A stretch of DNA of 64,000 nt from Janthinobacterium sp. GW458P (GTDB lineage Bacteria; Pseudomonadota; Gammaproteobacteria; Burkholderiales; Burkholderiaceae_D). The translations under genes and the position numbers were made by a program. Positions 63,040 to 64,000 of the stretch are shown here, in pieces; position 1 is the stretch's first letter; every line of letters begins with the position of its first letter. A model generated the notes under the pieces. The model searched no databases and had not been told where the DNA came from. It saw only the letters and a list, made by a program, of their open reading frames with translations. The stretch covers positions 9,058-73,057 of the forward strand of contig NZ_NEGZ01000019.1 of the NCBI RefSeq assembly GCF_002127585.1, read 5' to 3'.

Positions 63040-63167
63040 CGTCGGCAAGATAGCAGCCACGGCCAAACCGTCAGGCTGGGAATTGATAATCTTGCATTCT
63101 AGCACTCAAGATGCACGGGAAAACGCGAATTTGGCGCAGGTTTTTCAGCCTGCGCCAGCCTGTCCCC

Positions 63168-64000
63168 CTACTGTGGCTGCGGCACATGCCAGCCGCCGCC
63201 CAGCGACTGGATCAGGGCCACGGCCGTCGTCTGGCGGTCCGCCTGGGCCTGCACCAGCGAGCGGCGCGCCGACAGGGCCGTCACTTGCGCCGTCACCACG
63301 TCCGTATAGCCGACCTGGCCCGCGTTGTAGCGGTTCAGCATCTGCTGTTCGACCTGGTCGGCGGCCGATGACGCCTGCTTGCGCAGCTCCAGCTGCTCGG
63401 CCAGCGCGCGCGTGGCCGACAACTGGTCTTCCACGGCGCCAAAGGCACTGAGCACCGTCTGGCGGTAGCGCGCCACGGCCGCTTCATGGCCGGCCCTGGC
63501 CGCGTCCACGCTGGCCGTGGTGGCGCCCGCGTTGAACAGGGTTTGCGCGGCCGACACGCCCAGCGACCACAGGCTCGATGAGGCATTGAACAGGTCGCCC
63601 ACCCTGCTGGCGCCGGAGCCATACGATCCCGTCAGGTTCAGGCTCGGATAGTAGGCCGAGCGGGCGATGCCGATCTGCTCGTTGGCCACGGCCACCCTGC
63701 GCTCGGCGGCGGCGATGTCGGGGCGGCGCTGCAGCAGGGTCGAGGGCACGCCCAGCGGCACTTCGGGCACGGTCAGGGTCCACGGCGCCACGGCCAGGCT
63801 GAAGTCGGACGGCGCGCGGCCCAAGAGGATGGCGATCGCGTGTTCGAGCTGGGCGCGCGCGCGCACCTGGCTGGACAGCTCGATCTGCGCATTCGCCAGC
63901 TGCGTCTGCGCCTGCAGCAGGTCGGACCTGGCGGCAATGCCGGAGTTGAAACGGTTGCCGGTGATGTCGAGCACGCGCTTGTAGCCGGCTATGGTGGCGT
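63168..64000 (-). CDS. Outer-membrane efflux channel (OprM/NodT family), 5' end outside the window
   Basis: The last 277 codons of a TolC-like channel; the frame enters from the right edge. It has GNRFNSGIAARSDLLQAQTQ and the family motif VPSTLLQRRPDIAAAERRVA, then VANEQIGIARSAYYPSLNLT and AQTLFNAGATTASVDAAR. Such lipoproteins form the outer-membrane duct of RND or MFS pumps. Partner pump genes are expected to the right. The mature C-terminus ends LGGGWHVPQPQ. Confidence 0.93.
   Translation of the reverse strand, partial: ATIAGYKRVLDITGNRFNSGIAARSDLLQAQTQLANAQIELSSQVRARAQLEHAIAILLGRAPSDFSLAVAPWTLTVPEVPLGVPSTLLQRRPDIAAAERRVAVANEQIGIARSAYYPSLNLTGSYGSGASRVGDLFNASSSLWSLGVSAAQTLFNAGATTASVDAARAGHEAAVARYRQTVLSAFGAVEDQLSATRALAEQLELRKQASSAADQVEQQMLNRYNAGQVGYTDVVTAQVTALSARRSLVQAQADRQTTAVALIQSLGGGWHVPQPQ

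Overview
The window is high-GC, densely packed bacterial chromosome. The gene content points to a betaproteobacterium of the family Oxalobacteraceae, most like Janthinobacterium, Massilia or Duganella. Supporting clues are a PEP-CTERM exported protein, a TPP-riboswitch TonB receptor, an alr-radA / lplT locus, a tsaB-rimI-UDG-DUF1853 operon, and split dapC-dapD / dapE genes. The taxon call is an inference from content and style. No rRNA, tRNA, CRISPR array, integrase or intact insertion sequence was seen.

Layout. 1-7.1 kb: membrane and VOC proteins, a D-tartrate dehydratase divergent from its LysR regulator, an orphan motA, and a LysE exporter with a MocR regulator. 7.3-9.2 kb: a lower-GC islet of small unknown genes and a Vat-type acetyltransferase. 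9.3-13.3 kb: DUF4153 membrane protein, a MerR-controlled divergent pair, a PEP-CTERM protein. 13.5-17.9 kb: isocitrate lyase, an MFS-rraA operon divergent from an AraC regulator. 17.9-24 kb: fliD, a PilZ protein, radA, alr, lplT. 24-27.2 kb: tsaB-rimI-UDG-DUF1853, overlapping genes. 27.4-36 kb: lysine/DAP genes dapC, dapD and dapE with a flavin monooxygenase, an ArsC-like protein, prmB and an ABC-F ATPase. 36-42 kb: cheW, arfB, a DUF342 protein, ompR-envZ. 42-50.3 kb: an Imm26 immunity gene, a degenerate encapsulated-ferritin-like gene, yqhD, a TPP riboswitch with TonB receptor facing a PnuC/PnuT transporter plus NadR-like kinase, and a DUF2867/TetR pair with two visible operators. 50.3-56 kb: a rearranged type VI secretion islet (vgrG, a beheaded phospholipase D effector, two Sel1 lipoproteins and two copies of an orphan fragment). 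56-64 kb: an S46 peptidase, a CheB-CheR-PAS protein with a PAS histidine kinase, and the end of an outer-membrane efflux channel gene.

How parts fit together. dapC, dapD and dapE cover three steps of the succinylase route to diaminopimelate, and alr supplies D-alanine for the same peptidoglycan precursor. The riboswitch receptor, PnuC/PnuT permease and NadR-like kinase form a plausible outer-membrane, inner-membrane and trapping chain for a vitamin. CheB-CheR-PAS and the histidine kinase overlap by 4 bases and probably act together.

The observation I rate highest is a pair of about 115-base intergenic repeats (29547-29670 and 39161-39278) in opposite orientation. They keep three nested stems, and the middle 8-bp stem differs at five of eight positions while staying perfectly paired in both copies. 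That is the pattern expected of a structured RNA or palindromic mobile repeat. Other notable points are the degenerate EncFtn-like protein, the scarred T6SS islet, and several clear operator palindromes.
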